A stretch of DNA of 54,019 nucleotides from a virus. The stretch is taken from positions 1-54,019 of the IMG/VR virus record IMGVR_UViG_3300025310_000213. One strand, written 5' to 3'. Position 1 is the stretch's first letter. The number at the start of each line of letters is the position of its first letter. The notes below the pieces were generated by a model. That model was not told the origin of the DNA. It saw only the letters and a list, made by a program, of their open reading frames with translations, and searched no databases. The translations under genes and the position numbers were made by a program. Positions 15,639-23,457 of the stretch are shown here, piece after piece.

Positions 15639-16466
15639 TGCCCTTCTTCATCTCCTGCTGCTTCTTCACCGCTTCACGCCGACGCCGCTTTTCCATGTCC
15701 TCCACGAGTTGCTGATGAAGGCCGGCCACATATTCGAGGCCGTCCATCAACCACGCGTCTTGATCGCCGACACCTCCGGCAGCCGGCAGCGCCACACGCC
15801 GCCATACGGCCGCGCCTTGTGGTGTGAATTCGATGTCGTAGCAGTGGACGAACCACCGCATGACGTCCTCGACGTCCCGGTCCTTTAACGACAGAACCGG
15901 GCAGACCTTCGTCTCTACGCGCTCGTCACGCCAGACGGGGTCTGGGTTGCCGTCTGGTCGACAGCCGCGATCGGCGCAGAGTCCTCGCTGTCTGCATGCA
16001 CCGCAGTCGGCTCCGGTGTCGGCCCAGGAAGTTCCGGGTGTTGCCCTTCGGAGGTAGTCGCTGAACCGGACAGCGACCGCAACTTTTTTCGCACCTCCTC
16101 GCCGAAGCGGTTGTGCGACCAGATCTGGTTCATCACGTCGATCTTCACGTCGAGCTGTCCCGCGGCCAGCTCGTAGAATGCCTCACCGGTCGTCACCGGT
16201 ATGCCTTCGTCATCTATCTCGCCTTCAGGCAGGCGCACGTAATCGGTGAACGACTGCTTCAGCCACGCGAGCATGTCGTTCTTCCGCTTTTCGATGTCCT
16301 CGGCAGGCGCATCAAACCCACCAGGCATGGGCCGTGCGTAGGTGAAGTATTCGCCTTCGAATGCGAGAAATTCGTCGAGCGTCTGTCGTTTGACTTCGAT
16401 GTTCACCGGCGCGCCTTCAAAGACAATGACCGCCGGCAGCCATCGTTTGACCGATACCTTGGCCAT
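15628..16466 (-). CDS. Tail assembly chaperone, frameshift fusion (gpGT-like)
   Basis: Reading the first frame to the slippery heptamer (16083-16089) and slipping back one base gives an open frame to 15628. The fusion has about 279 residues: 128 shared, then about 151 unique. The unique part starts VAVRFSDYLRRATPGTSWAD and carries a cysteine cluster (DCGACRQRGLCADRGC) and then a helical region with DVEDVMRWFVHC and a basic tail. The extension is open through the whole overlap, far upstream of the ATG at 15861, which is why I read it as a fusion and not a separate gene. In lambda and relatives the longer form binds the tape measure protein during tail assembly. Confidence 0.8.
15915..16466 (-). 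CDS. Tail assembly chaperone, short form (gpG-like)
   Basis: The ATG at 16466 gives 183 residues, beginning MAKVSVKRWLPAVIVFEGAP. The core (LDEFLAFEGEYFTYARP, DIEKRKNDMLAWLKQSF) is followed by a low-complexity Pro/Ser/Thr-rich end (GPTPEPTAVHADSEDSAP), which is what a frame selected only as a stop region tends to look like. This zero-frame product is expected in large excess over the fusion. It lies between the tail tube and tape measure genes. Confidence 0.75.
   Translation of the reverse strand: MAKVSVKRWLPAVIVFEGAPVNIEVKRQTLDEFLAFEGEYFTYARPMPGGFDAPAEDIEKRKNDMLAWLKQSFTDYVRLPEGEIDDEGIPVTTGEAFYELAAGQLDVKIDVMNQIWSHNRFGEEVRKKLRSLSGSATTSEGQHPELPGPTPEPTAVHADSEDSAPIAAVDQTATQTPSGVTSA
16083..16098 (-). 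promoter_or_regulatory. Programmed -1 frameshift site (A AAA AAG with upstream SD)
   Basis: The heptamer AAAAAAG (16083-16089) is in the correct phase (A AAA AAG) of the short chaperone frame, at codons 127-128. Four bases upstream lies GGAGG (16094-16098), an internal Shine-Dalgarno, the type of stimulator used at dnaX. This is the most slippery -1 heptamer known in bacteria. Confidence 0.8.
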
Positions 16467-16609
16467 GTGAGATGGAGCCTCCTCAAGTTGGATGTTGCTG
16501 TTCCGAACTATCGAAGGTCCGCCGCTCGCGGGGATCATTCGAACCGCGGCGAAGGTGGCCGCGGTTCGTTCGACGGGGCGACGGTAAAATGCAGGGCCTT
16601 GCTAGGTCT

Positions 16610-17749
16610 TTACGCGATGGCGAGCATCAGCTCGTCGTTCTCGCCGTCAGCCGTTTCGAGAGCCGTGCCCTCGAACGACCAGGTCACTTCGTCCTCGCCA
16701 TCGCTCGTTTCCGCGGGCTTGAACTCCACCCGCGGTGCAAAGATCGCGATGATCTTTCCCTCCGTGCGGCCGTTCTGCCGAAGGACCGAGAGGTTCGCAC
16801 CAGACTCGGTCTGGTCGTAAATCGCAGTTTCGTCCTCTGCAAACGCATCGAGCTTGATCTTGATCTCTCGCCGATCCTTACGGAACAGTTCGGTCGGCCG
16901 ATCGGTGCCGGCCTCGCTGTGTCGAACGGCTAGGGCGTTGTTGATCTCGGCCGAGAACATCGTGTGCTTGTAGGCATTTGCGCCCACACGAAGCTCACCC
17001 ACCATGCCGGTCGGCGGGTTGCCGCCCACCTCGGTCGCCGAACCCGGCGTCGCCTGGCCTGGGGTGATCTGTTCCTTCGCCGGTCCGCTGGCCGAGAACC
17101 GCGCCTCCTCGGTTCCGTCGAATTCGAGGCTGAGTGAATCGATGCCGGCGCCGAGCACCTCCCGTTTGAACGAGGTGTATGCGTGCAAGACATCAAGCGA
17201 CTTGGCGAGGTCAGTCGTCAGCTTGTAGGTGATGCACCCCTTGATTGCCGCGCCATCGGCAGGCGGGCCGGGCAGCGCTGGCGCCCACGTGAGCACGTTG
17301 CCGGCGACCGACGTCAGGAATCGCACGTGAAGCGTGCCGCCTTGCGAGATCAGCACCGCGTCGCGCTTGGCGAGAGTCCCGGCCGAGGCGACCGTCGCGC
17401 CCGTGGTCGTGCCAGTGCCGGGGTTGACGGTGGTCGACAGGGTCACGTTGGTCACCGATCCGAACCCGCACTCCATAACCGGATCGCACTCCGGCAGCGT
17501 GTTCAGCGTCCCCGACGGCCGGATCAGACCTTCGATCGTCTTGAGGGAGGCGTCGCTGCGTCGGTCGAACCGATTCACCGGGCCAGGGGAGTCCTTGCGT
17601 TCCGACGACGTCACACGCGCATACGGGTCCCACCCGAAGTTCACATTGATGTGCCGCATGAAGTTGGTCGGGCCGAGCGCCTCCGCGACTCCGTAGGTGG
17701 CCTCCTTTTTGAGGAATACCTTTCCCCTGCGTCCGATCTGAAGTGACAT
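16610..17749 (-). CDS. Major tail tube protein
   Basis: The 379-residue product begins MSLQIGRRGKVFLKKEATYG, a common opening of siphovirus tube proteins, and ends with beta strands (EVTWSFEGTALETADGENDE). It contains an inserted Thr/Gly-rich stretch (NPGTGTTTGATVASAGTLAK, about 108-127), perhaps a surface domain. The position just before the frameshifted chaperones supports the call. Confidence 0.8.
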   Translation of the reverse strand: MSLQIGRRGKVFLKKEATYGVAEALGPTNFMRHINVNFGWDPYARVTSSERKDSPGPVNRFDRRSDASLKTIEGLIRPSGTLNTLPECDPVMECGFGSVTNVTLSTTVNPGTGTTTGATVASAGTLAKRDAVLISQGGTLHVRFLTSVAGNVLTWAPALPGPPADGAAIKGCITYKLTTDLAKSLDVLHAYTSFKREVLGAGIDSLSLEFDGTEEARFSASGPAKEQITPGQATPGSATEVGGNPPTGMVGELRVGANAYKHTMFSAEINNALAVRHSEAGTDRPTELFRKDRREIKIKLDAFAEDETAIYDQTESGANLSVLRQNGRTEGKIIAIFAPRVEFKPAETSDGEDEVTWSFEGTALETADGENDELMLAIA

Positions 17750-17752
17750 GTC

Positions 17753-17974
17753 CTACTCCTCGTCCGGTTCCGGTTCGTCCAGCGGCGGTTCCCACGCCAG
17801 CACGTTCGGTTCGATGGCCTCGTAGTGGTCGGGGTTGACGCAACCGCTATCGATGAGGAATCGGAGCGTCTTGCCGTCGCCGAGGTTCTCGTCCATACCG
17901 ACAACCTTGCCGGCACCGATCGACACGCCCCAATCCTGACCCCTGACCTGCAGATCCACTTTGAACTTGAACAT
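17753..17974 (-). CDS. Small tail-module protein
   Basis: The 73-residue product starts at ATG 17974, two bases after the stop of the previous gene. It has a beta-rich front (MFKFKVDLQVRGQDWGVSIG) and a Pro/Glu-rich acidic tail (EPPLDEPEPDEE). The role is unknown; its place before the tube protein suggests a tail assembly factor. Confidence 0.6.
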   Translation of the reverse strand: MFKFKVDLQVRGQDWGVSIGAGKVVGMDENLGDGKTLRFLIDSGCVNPDHYEAIEPNVLAWEPPLDEPEPDEE

Positions 17975-17976
17975 CT

Positions 17977-18450
17977 CTAAGGCTCTCCATACGTGCCGTG
18001 CATGCGCACTTCCCACGGCACCACGACCATCACGACGTCGCTGCCTACGCCCACAAACGGTGCGGGTTGCTTCAACCGCAGGTCGTAAACGAGTCCTCCG
18101 AGCGTCACGTCGACGGCAAACGCTTTCTCCAGATCCGCGTGCATCTTTTCCCAAGCGTTCGCCCGCGAATCCGGATCAACCACATCTGCAACGTCCATGC
18201 GGCCAGTGATCGTTCCGGTCATGACGTCGCGCACTTGCATCGCTGGATAAAATTCGCGAACGCTGTCTGGGTCCGGCTCGATCACGTAGAATGGCAAGTC
18301 GACCCCTGGAGCCACCATCACGTTGAACGTCGGGTCGAGCGTGACGCTCTTCGGGTTCGTCACAGGGAAGTGGTAGCTGGGGCCGGTGATTCCCTGGGCG
18401 ACGGCTTTCATTGCTTTGAGCACCGCGAGACGCTTCGGATCAGGGGGCAT
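17977..18450 (-). CDS. Tail completion/terminator-like protein
   Basis: The 157-residue product has the length and alternating alpha/beta pattern of tail terminator proteins: N-terminal helices, then FYPAMQVRDVMTGTITGRM, a helix ANAWEKMHADLEKAF, and a strand pair ending VVMVVVPWEVRMHG. It lies between the gp10-like neck protein and the tail tube, as in HK97-like phages. I rely mainly on position. Confidence 0.6.
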   Translation of the reverse strand: MPPDPKRLAVLKAMKAVAQGITGPSYHFPVTNPKSVTLDPTFNVMVAPGVDLPFYVIEPDPDSVREFYPAMQVRDVMTGTITGRMDVADVVDPDSRANAWEKMHADLEKAFAVDVTLGGLVYDLRLKQPAPFVGVGSDVVMVVVPWEVRMHGTYGEP

Positions 18451-18645
18451 CTACTTGAACGCCGCCTTGATGATCTCGACGATCAGCATGATCGTCGGAG
18501 TGATCCACGAAGCGTGCAGCGCCGTCTTCTTGACGACGGCTGCACGCTGCCCGAGCAGCCGGTCAACCTTGCTCTCGACCCTGTCGACTTTCGTTTCAAG
18601 CCGTCCCATGCGGCTCTCGAATTCGCGGCCGGTGACGTATTCCAT
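18451..18645 (-). CDS. Coiled-coil protein with one C-terminal membrane segment
   Basis: The 64-residue product has a heptad-rich N-terminal half (RMGRLETKVDRVESKVDRLL) and one hydrophobic stretch at the end (WITPTIMLIVEIIKAAFK). This layout is like XhlA-type hemolysin/holin accessory proteins, but genes of this kind inside tail operons are also reported as assembly factors. It is the best holin-like candidate in the late region, with weak support. Confidence 0.5.
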   Translation of the reverse strand: MEYVTGREFESRMGRLETKVDRVESKVDRLLGQRAAVVKKTALHASWITPTIMLIVEIIKAAFK

Positions 18646-18651
18646 CTCTCG

Positions 18652-19254
18652 CTACCCGAAGATGCTCTTGAGTGCCTTGGCGACTGCCCTGCCAAGTTCC
18701 TCGATCGCCCACGGCCGCTTTTCCTCGATCGACCCACTGAGGTATCCAGTCCCTTTGATCGCGACCTGCGGCTTGAGCACAAACAATGGAACTGGCACTC
18801 GATTCCGGTGGCCGAACAGCACGTTCTTCCTGAAGAACGCGCCCGTATATCCAAAGGCCCGCGGGTTCTGCATCAATTGACGGGCCGAAAACCTCGCCAC
18901 ACCGCCGCGCGTCTTCGCCTCACCAATCGGGATGGCTAGGTTCGACCCACGCCGCGGGCGAATAATTCCGCCAACTTCATGTATGCGCCCATAAGGCGCC
19001 TTCGCGGAATCGACGCCGACCACGACAACCACGTCGCCGCCAGTGGCTTGAGTGCGGCTAAACACCGCTCGACTCAACGTGCCGGTGCGGGCCTTGAACA
19101 CCTGGCCACGGAGCTTCCCTTTCACGTGCGACTCGATCCCCAGGCCAATGCGACGCATGCCGTCCAACAGAGACGGCTGCAGCAACTTCGGTCCGTTATC
19201 GAGCACTGCCTTGAGTCGGTTGACGCTGGCCTGGTCGAACTTGATATCCAGCAT
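18652..19254 (-). CDS. HK97 gp10-like neck protein
   Basis: The 200-residue product has the gp10 pattern: an N-terminal helix (QASVNRLKAVLDNGPKLL), the basic KGKLRGQVFKARTGTLSRAV block, a YGRIHEVGG motif and a C-terminal helix (IEELGRAVAKALKSIF). A Gly/Arg-rich stretch (about 95-155) is longer than usual. This protein sits at the head-tail joint. Confidence 0.75.
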   Translation of the reverse strand: MLDIKFDQASVNRLKAVLDNGPKLLQPSLLDGMRRIGLGIESHVKGKLRGQVFKARTGTLSRAVFSRTQATGGDVVVVVGVDSAKAPYGRIHEVGGIIRPRRGSNLAIPIGEAKTRGGVARFSARQLMQNPRAFGYTGAFFRKNVLFGHRNRVPVPLFVLKPQVAIKGTGYLSGSIEEKRPWAIEELGRAVAKALKSIFG

Positions 19255-19256
19255 CG

Positions 19257-19844
19257 CTAGATCCCCACCCGGTGCTTCTTGAAGGCCATCACTGCGTCAC
19301 GGATGTCCTTCGGTGGCTCAGGCACGACGACCACTGACCGGCCACTTTCTGCTACCGAACTCACCACGAGCAGGTTGTTGCTCTGTCGAGTGAAGGCGAA
19401 CTTCACCCAATCGAGAGCCGCCTGAAACAGCGGCAACGCAGCCGCGTCGTCCTTCGCACCATAGCCGGCCGAGAACACGACCTCGGTCGTCATCGGTCCC
19501 TTCGGAAACGCCATCGACTTGCGGTAGAGAATCCCCAGCCGCAGATCGCACTCGTAGTCGGAAGCGTCGATCGTTTGAAACGTTCCCCGTAGGTCGTCAC
19601 GCACCTTCACGCTGGTAATGGCCGTGACCGGGTAATCCCGAAGAGGCAGGTCGTGATGACCACGTGCATCACACAACTGCGTGATGCTGCGGGTCACGAA
19701 CTTCCGCCCGGTCAGGGTTTCGATCCGATCGCTGACCCCGTCGGCTACGTCCACGATGGTCTGGTCCTTCTCGATCTGAACGGCGCCCAGATACGCTTTC
19801 ACCCGAGCAAGGGTGAACATCGTGGTGGCTTTGGTCTCGGCCAT
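19257..19844 (-). CDS. Head-tail connector protein (gp6-like)
   Basis: The 195-residue product resembles HK97 gp6-type adaptors: helix FTLARVKAYLGA, ISRIETLTGRKF-like core (DGVSDRIETLTGRKFVTRS), then VTAITSVKVRDD and a C-terminal helical part (FQAALDWVKFAF). Its order next to the gp10-like gene is as expected for the joining module. Confidence 0.7.
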   Translation of the reverse strand: MAETKATTMFTLARVKAYLGAVQIEKDQTIVDVADGVSDRIETLTGRKFVTRSITQLCDARGHHDLPLRDYPVTAITSVKVRDDLRGTFQTIDASDYECDLRLGILYRKSMAFPKGPMTTEVVFSAGYGAKDDAAALPLFQAALDWVKFAFTRQSNNLLVVSSVAESGRSVVVVPEPPKDIRDAVMAFKKHRVGI

Positions 19845-19914
19845 GTTCCCAGCGCTCGTGTGGAAGTTGCCGGGCGGCGCACGTTGCGCCGCCTGGTGGT
19901 CTTCCGACTAGGAA

Positions 19915-20322
19915 CTAGGCGGTCGGTGCGTGGTTCGGGTGACCGAGCACCGCAACCGCCGACAGCGGACACGAGCCGGCGTTGGAGCTGACCGTTGCGA
20001 CGAGCTTCAGGAACTGCTTGGACCCGCGGTAGCCGAGCTTCTTCACGGTGTTGGCGCCGGCCGTGCCGTCCGCCACTCCCGCAGCCGCCTCGGTGCCTAG
20101 CAGATCCGTATCGGCGACAGGCGTGTAGACGCCGCCGCTGGTGTCGCACTCCTGCAGTTCGATCGCCACGGCGCCATCGGTCTTGTTGCCGTAGGAGATG
20201 ACGAACTCGACGCTCTTGTGACCGGCGAGATCGACTACTTCACCGGTAATCGTCTCGTTGCCGACAGACGTCTTGGCGTCGATGGCTCGGGCGACCTTCA
20301 CCTTGTTGTGCAGATCACGCAT
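19915..20322 (-). CDS. Putative head decoration or connector protein
   Basis: The 135-residue product is beta-rich (SVEFVISYGNKTDGAVAIEL, FLKLVATVSSNAGS) with no cysteine cluster or enzyme motif. Position directly after the capsid gene and its terminator suggests a capsid decoration protein. Confidence 0.6.
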   Translation of the reverse strand: MRDLHNKVKVARAIDAKTSVGNETITGEVVDLAGHKSVEFVISYGNKTDGAVAIELQECDTSGGVYTPVADTDLLGTEAAAGVADGTAGANTVKKLGYRGSKQFLKLVATVSSNAGSCPLSAVAVLGHPNHAPTA

Positions 20323-20415
20323 CGTCAGTTGACCCTCTCCCCGCCACTTTCCCGTCGACGCCCGGTTACGGGGTTCGCCGGCCGTCGCCCTCGAATCGAG
20401 GAAGTGAATAAATAA

Positions 20416-20435
20416 GAGCGGGCAACAGCCCGCTC
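20416..20435 (-). terminator. Terminator after the capsid gene
   Basis: An 8-base GC-rich stem (GAGCGGGC / GCCCGCTC) with a 4-base loop is followed, on the minus strand, by TTATTTATT. It lies 18 bases after the capsid stop. Partial termination here would give more capsid than tail mRNA. The rest of 20323-20452 shows no gene. Confidence 0.7.
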
Positions 20436-20452
20436 CAACCTTTAGGCCGCGA

Positions 20453-21613
20453 CTACGCGCTGACCTTCTGCTTGACGATCGCTTCCGCGAGAACCACCTG
20501 GCCGCCGACCCGGCGCGTGGTGTAGAACTCGACGAACGGCTTGGCCGAATACGGGTCGCGGAGAACGCGGATGCCCTGGCGGTCGACGATCACGTATCCG
20601 GCCTTGAAGTCGCCGAACAGGATCGGGTAGGTGCCCGCCGACGCGAGCGGCATGTCGATCGCTTCGCGGTAGGGCTGACCGAGAATCGTCGATGGGCTCT
20701 TCTCGCCGAGCGCCGGCTGCCAGAGATACTGTCCCTGGGTGTCCTTGAATTTGCGGATGTCGCCGACCGTCTTTCGGCGAAGCAGCCAGGTCGCATTGAC
20801 CGCATAGGGTTCCGGCAGCGCGTGGAACAGGTCGATGATCCCGTTCGCGGTGAGCAGGTTCGCATCGCCTGACACGACTTCTGCGATGTCGGCGTTCGTG
20901 AGCAGGCCCTCGGGCTGCGTCACACCGTTGCCGCTGATAAACGCCGTGCCCTCGCGCTTGCCGAAGCGCTGCTGCACCTTGCGCGAGATCCAGCCCTCGA
21001 CGTCGAACGCGACGTCGTCGAGCATCTTCTGCGTCGCGCGGGGCTTCGCATACTGCTCGAAGGTCGGAATCTGGTCGAGCGCGAACGTGCCGGTGACCGT
21101 CTCGGGACGATCCTGGCGCTCGGACACCCAGCCGTCGTCGAAGTTCGTCGAGCCTTCCTTCGGCACGTCGAGCGAATCGCCGACACCGATGGTCTCGATC
21201 GTCGCCAGTTCGCGGACCGGCGAAATCTCGACGAGCTTCTCGATAATGCCGGCGCGCACGTTGCGTGGAAGGAAGTAGCCGCCGTCCGGGTCGGAATCAG
21301 TCGCGAGAGCCTTGAACTCGACCTCGCTGATCCCCTTCTCGCCCTTGCGGAAATACTTGTTGAAGGCCGCGCGATACTCGCGGTCCTGCTGCGACTCCTC
21401 GGCGCGATCGGGCACCGCCACCTGGTGTCGCTGTATCTTGACGTCGAGCTGATCGAGACGCGTGTTGATGGCATCGAGCTTCGCTTTCGTCTCACCGAGC
21501 GTCTCGCCGAACTTCCGCTGCTCCTCGGCTGCGCGGCCTTCGAGCACTCCCTTAAACTCGTTGAACTCGCGGTTCAACTTCTCGATGGTGTCCTTCAGTT
21601 CCTTCGTATCCAT
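20453..21613 (-). CDS. Major capsid protein, HK97 family
   Basis: The 386-residue product has an N-terminal coiled-coil scaffold (delta) domain, about 1-100, rich in Glu/Lys/Arg with KLNREFNEFKGVLEGRAAEE. The mature shell domain follows with GGYFLPRNV, the E-loop VPKEGSTNFDDGWVSE, the spine-helix region and C-terminal strands VEFYTTRRVGGQVVLAEAI. The delta domain is normally removed by the protease encoded next to it. The length and order (protease then capsid) are standard. Confidence 0.9.
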   Translation of the reverse strand: MDTKELKDTIEKLNREFNEFKGVLEGRAAEEQRKFGETLGETKAKLDAINTRLDQLDVKIQRHQVAVPDRAEESQQDREYRAAFNKYFRKGEKGISEVEFKALATDSDPDGGYFLPRNVRAGIIEKLVEISPVRELATIETIGVGDSLDVPKEGSTNFDDGWVSERQDRPETVTGTFALDQIPTFEQYAKPRATQKMLDDVAFDVEGWISRKVQQRFGKREGTAFISGNGVTQPEGLLTNADIAEVVSGDANLLTANGIIDLFHALPEPYAVNATWLLRRKTVGDIRKFKDTQGQYLWQPALGEKSPSTILGQPYREAIDMPLASAGTYPILFGDFKAGYVIVDRQGIRVLRDPYSAKPFVEFYTTRRVGGQVVLAEAIVKQKVSA

Positions 21614-21621
21614 GTGTCCTT

Positions 21622-22341
21622 TTACTCCTTCGCCGCAGCGCGAAGGCTGCGCATCGTGGTGAGCAGTCGCTGCGCCGAAGTCAGCAGCTCCTTCTGTGCT
21701 TCTTTGTCGTCTTTGTCCGGGTTGCTCGCGTCGAGCAGCTCCTGAAGAAGCTGCACAACGTCGGAAATCTTTTGACGGTTCGATGCGCTCAGAACTCGAC
21801 CCGCCTTGACATCGGGGAGCACCTGCAGCACTAGATGGGCGAGACGTTCATCAGGAAGCGCTGACAAGGCTGCCTTGACGTCCGTCACGCGAGCAAACGG
21901 GTTCGCCGGGAACGTCACCAGGCTGACTTCCATCAGCTTGATTTCGTTCAACTGGCGCACACCCTGAACGTAGGAATCGCCGCCTGGAGGGACCTCGTAT
22001 CCGATTGAGATGCCAGTCAGCAGGCCGTGCTGCAGCCGAACGTAGTCGTCCTTCGCGGCGGGAAGTTCCAACACCAACTGCCCGTCAACGAGCAGCGCGG
22101 TGTCGGAATCCGTGAGCTTGGCTTTGCCGATGGAAGCGCGGGTGTCATGCTGGCTCAGAACGACGATCTCGCCGGGAGCCAGACCTGGGGCGGGCTCCGC
22201 GAGCGTCTTCGTGAAAGCGCCCGGCATGACGACATCGCCGTAGGAGTCCTTGACGCCATAAACGCTGGCGCGCCCCGAGAAGCGACCGGGCTTCTCTGCG
22301 TCAGCCTTGACGTCGAAACGAAATACCTTCGGCAGTTCCAC
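21622..22341 (-). CDS. Prohead protease, HK97 family (S78)
   Basis: The 239-residue product starts with GTG and shows the family elements in order: RFSGRASVYG, FVxPGAF-like DVVMPGAFTKTL, the catalytic His65 in VVLSQHD, Ser112 in GISIGY and an acidic residue in NEIKLMEVSLV. It cleaves the capsid delta domain during head maturation. The C-terminal 60 residues are helical and charged and may act as a capsid-binding or scaffold tail. The TAGGGT -10 is only 7 bases before the GTG, so the mRNA may lack a leader. Confidence 0.9.
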   Translation of the reverse strand: MELPKVFRFDVKADAEKPGRFSGRASVYGVKDSYGDVVMPGAFTKTLAEPAPGLAPGEIVVLSQHDTRASIGKAKLTDSDTALLVDGQLVLELPAAKDDYVRLQHGLLTGISIGYEVPPGGDSYVQGVRQLNEIKLMEVSLVTFPANPFARVTDVKAALSALPDERLAHLVLQVLPDVKAGRVLSASNRQKISDVVQLLQELLDASNPDKDDKEAQKELLTSAQRLLTTMRSLRAAAKE

Positions 22342-22348
22342 GAAGACG

Positions 22349-22408
22349 ACCCTACGGGTAGTCCTCGCGGGTGTATCTACAAACGAGTTGTCTTTTTATT
22401 GCCCAGGC
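22349..22408 (-). promoter_or_regulatory. Late promoter with GGCAATAA box (protease/capsid)
   Basis: The minus strand reads GGCAATAA (upstream box, preceded by GCCT to form GCC-TG-GGC), then 18 bases, the hexamer GATACA (22372-22377), a 17-base spacer and TAGGGT (22349-22354). Seven bases separate it from the GTG of the protease. The spacer from box to -35 is 11 bases longer than in two sister promoters, about one helix turn. Confidence 0.6.
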
Positions 22409-22870
22409 TTACGCGGCAACAGGCGTGCGGAGCTTCTGAATCTCGCTAGACAGTTCAGGCGTCAATCGAAACCACTCGCCGCGAACCCGATAGGAGGCAA
22501 ACTGCTCGTGATACTTACGTTCCAATGCCGGGCCGCCTTCGACAGTTGCCAACACGGTCAGGGGTTTGCCAGCTTCGAATGACAATTGCTGGAGTCGTTT
22601 CTCGACGTTCAACGAGAACCCGATCTTTACAAGCTCGCCATCCGAAATGAAATACACCCGTCGATGGATTGGTTTCCGATGCCACTTGCGAACGAGCGGC
22701 TGGTGTTCTTTCCTAAATGGCGAGACACCATCATGACAATCCGCGACAATCTCGTTGATGGCATCACGGACGAAATCCGACATCGTCTGATGGTTGCGGT
22801 CCGCGAGCTTCTTTAGAAGCTCTTTATCTGTGTCAGTGATACGAAGGATGATGACGGCAGTCCGCTTCAT
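22409..22870 (-). CDS. RHH plus GIY-YIG (T5orf172/MUG113-like) protein
   Basis: The 153-residue product has two parts. Residues 5-50 are a ribbon-helix-helix-like domain (VIILRITDTDKELLKKLA, TMSDFVRDAINEIV). Residues 70-150 are a minimal GIY-YIG fold of the MUG113/T5orf172 type: VYFISDGELVKIGFSLNVEK (VYF as the first Tyr motif and KIG as the second), a catalytic-like Arg in EKRLQQL, and a conserved Glu-Lys-His (LERKYHEQF), then GEWFRL. Such nucleases cut DNA and are often in homing elements. It sits between the minor head gene and the protease, where head operons have no such gene, so an insertion is likely. The DNA-binding domain would provide site choice. Confidence 0.75.
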   Translation of the reverse strand: MKRTAVIILRITDTDKELLKKLADRNHQTMSDFVRDAINEIVADCHDGVSPFRKEHQPLVRKWHRKPIHRRVYFISDGELVKIGFSLNVEKRLQQLSFEAGKPLTVLATVEGGPALERKYHEQFASYRVRGEWFRLTPELSSEIQKLRTPVAA

Positions 22871-23454
22871 TCTTCGTCAAGCACCGGTTCAAAGTCCCGC
22901 AGGCAACCGGGGTGCGCGATCGGCTTGGCCAGGGCTTCCTCGATCGTCCAGATCTGACCGTTGGCCTGGCGGCACTCCTCGTCGCTGTCGTCGCTATCGA
23001 TCACCCTAACCTTGCTCACGCCGGCTTGCCGATACCCGAGCGTGTTGCCATAGTTATAGGCGATTGACGTTTCCGCTCGTGCGATGCGATCGGCACGCCA
23101 GTCGGCATAACCATCGAAGCGTTCACGCACCTTTTCAGCCACGATGTCGCCGATCTGCTCGGCGGACCCACCATCCTTAGCGATGATCTCGCGCAGCATG
23201 TCAGCGACTTCCTGCTTCGTGGTGTCGTCGAGGCTGGTGATGCGCTCGCCGACGTAGTCGGTGAGTTGCCTCTTGACGAACGGATCGTCGACGTCGAACG
23301 CCACCTCGGCGCCGGCCCGAACCGCGCCGCGGTTGCCCTGGATGGTGAGGATTTCCGTGAACGACTTGTCGAGCATGTTGCTCACGAACTCGTGATACGA
23401 CTCCCAATCAAACCGATCAACAAGGGCGATGATCTGCGCGGGCGTCAGCGGCAT
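22867..23454 (-). CDS. Minor head protein, MuF/SPP1 gp7-like
   Basis: The 195-residue product keeps the MuF-type core: RADRIARAETSIAYNYGN, the C-terminal CRQANGQIWTIEEA and HPGCLRDFEPV. Phage-Mu gpF family proteins are head morphogenesis proteins, often longer, so this is a compact form. It starts 4 bases after the portal gene. Confidence 0.8.
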   Translation of the reverse strand: MPLTPAQIIALVDRFDWESYHEFVSNMLDKSFTEILTIQGNRGAVRAGAEVAFDVDDPFVKRQLTDYVGERITSLDDTTKQEVADMLREIIAKDGGSAEQIGDIVAEKVRERFDGYADWRADRIARAETSIAYNYGNTLGYRQAGVSKVRVIDSDDSDEECRQANGQIWTIEEALAKPIAHPGCLRDFEPVLDEE

Positions 23455-23457
23455 GCG

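Noticed and set aside
15628-15861. Separate 77-residue gene starting at 15861
   Set aside because: The frame is open and protein-like far upstream of that ATG and connects to the slippery site.
16559-16609. Possible small gene between the chaperone and tail tube genes
   Set aside because: No start with ribosome binding site and no open frame of useful length.
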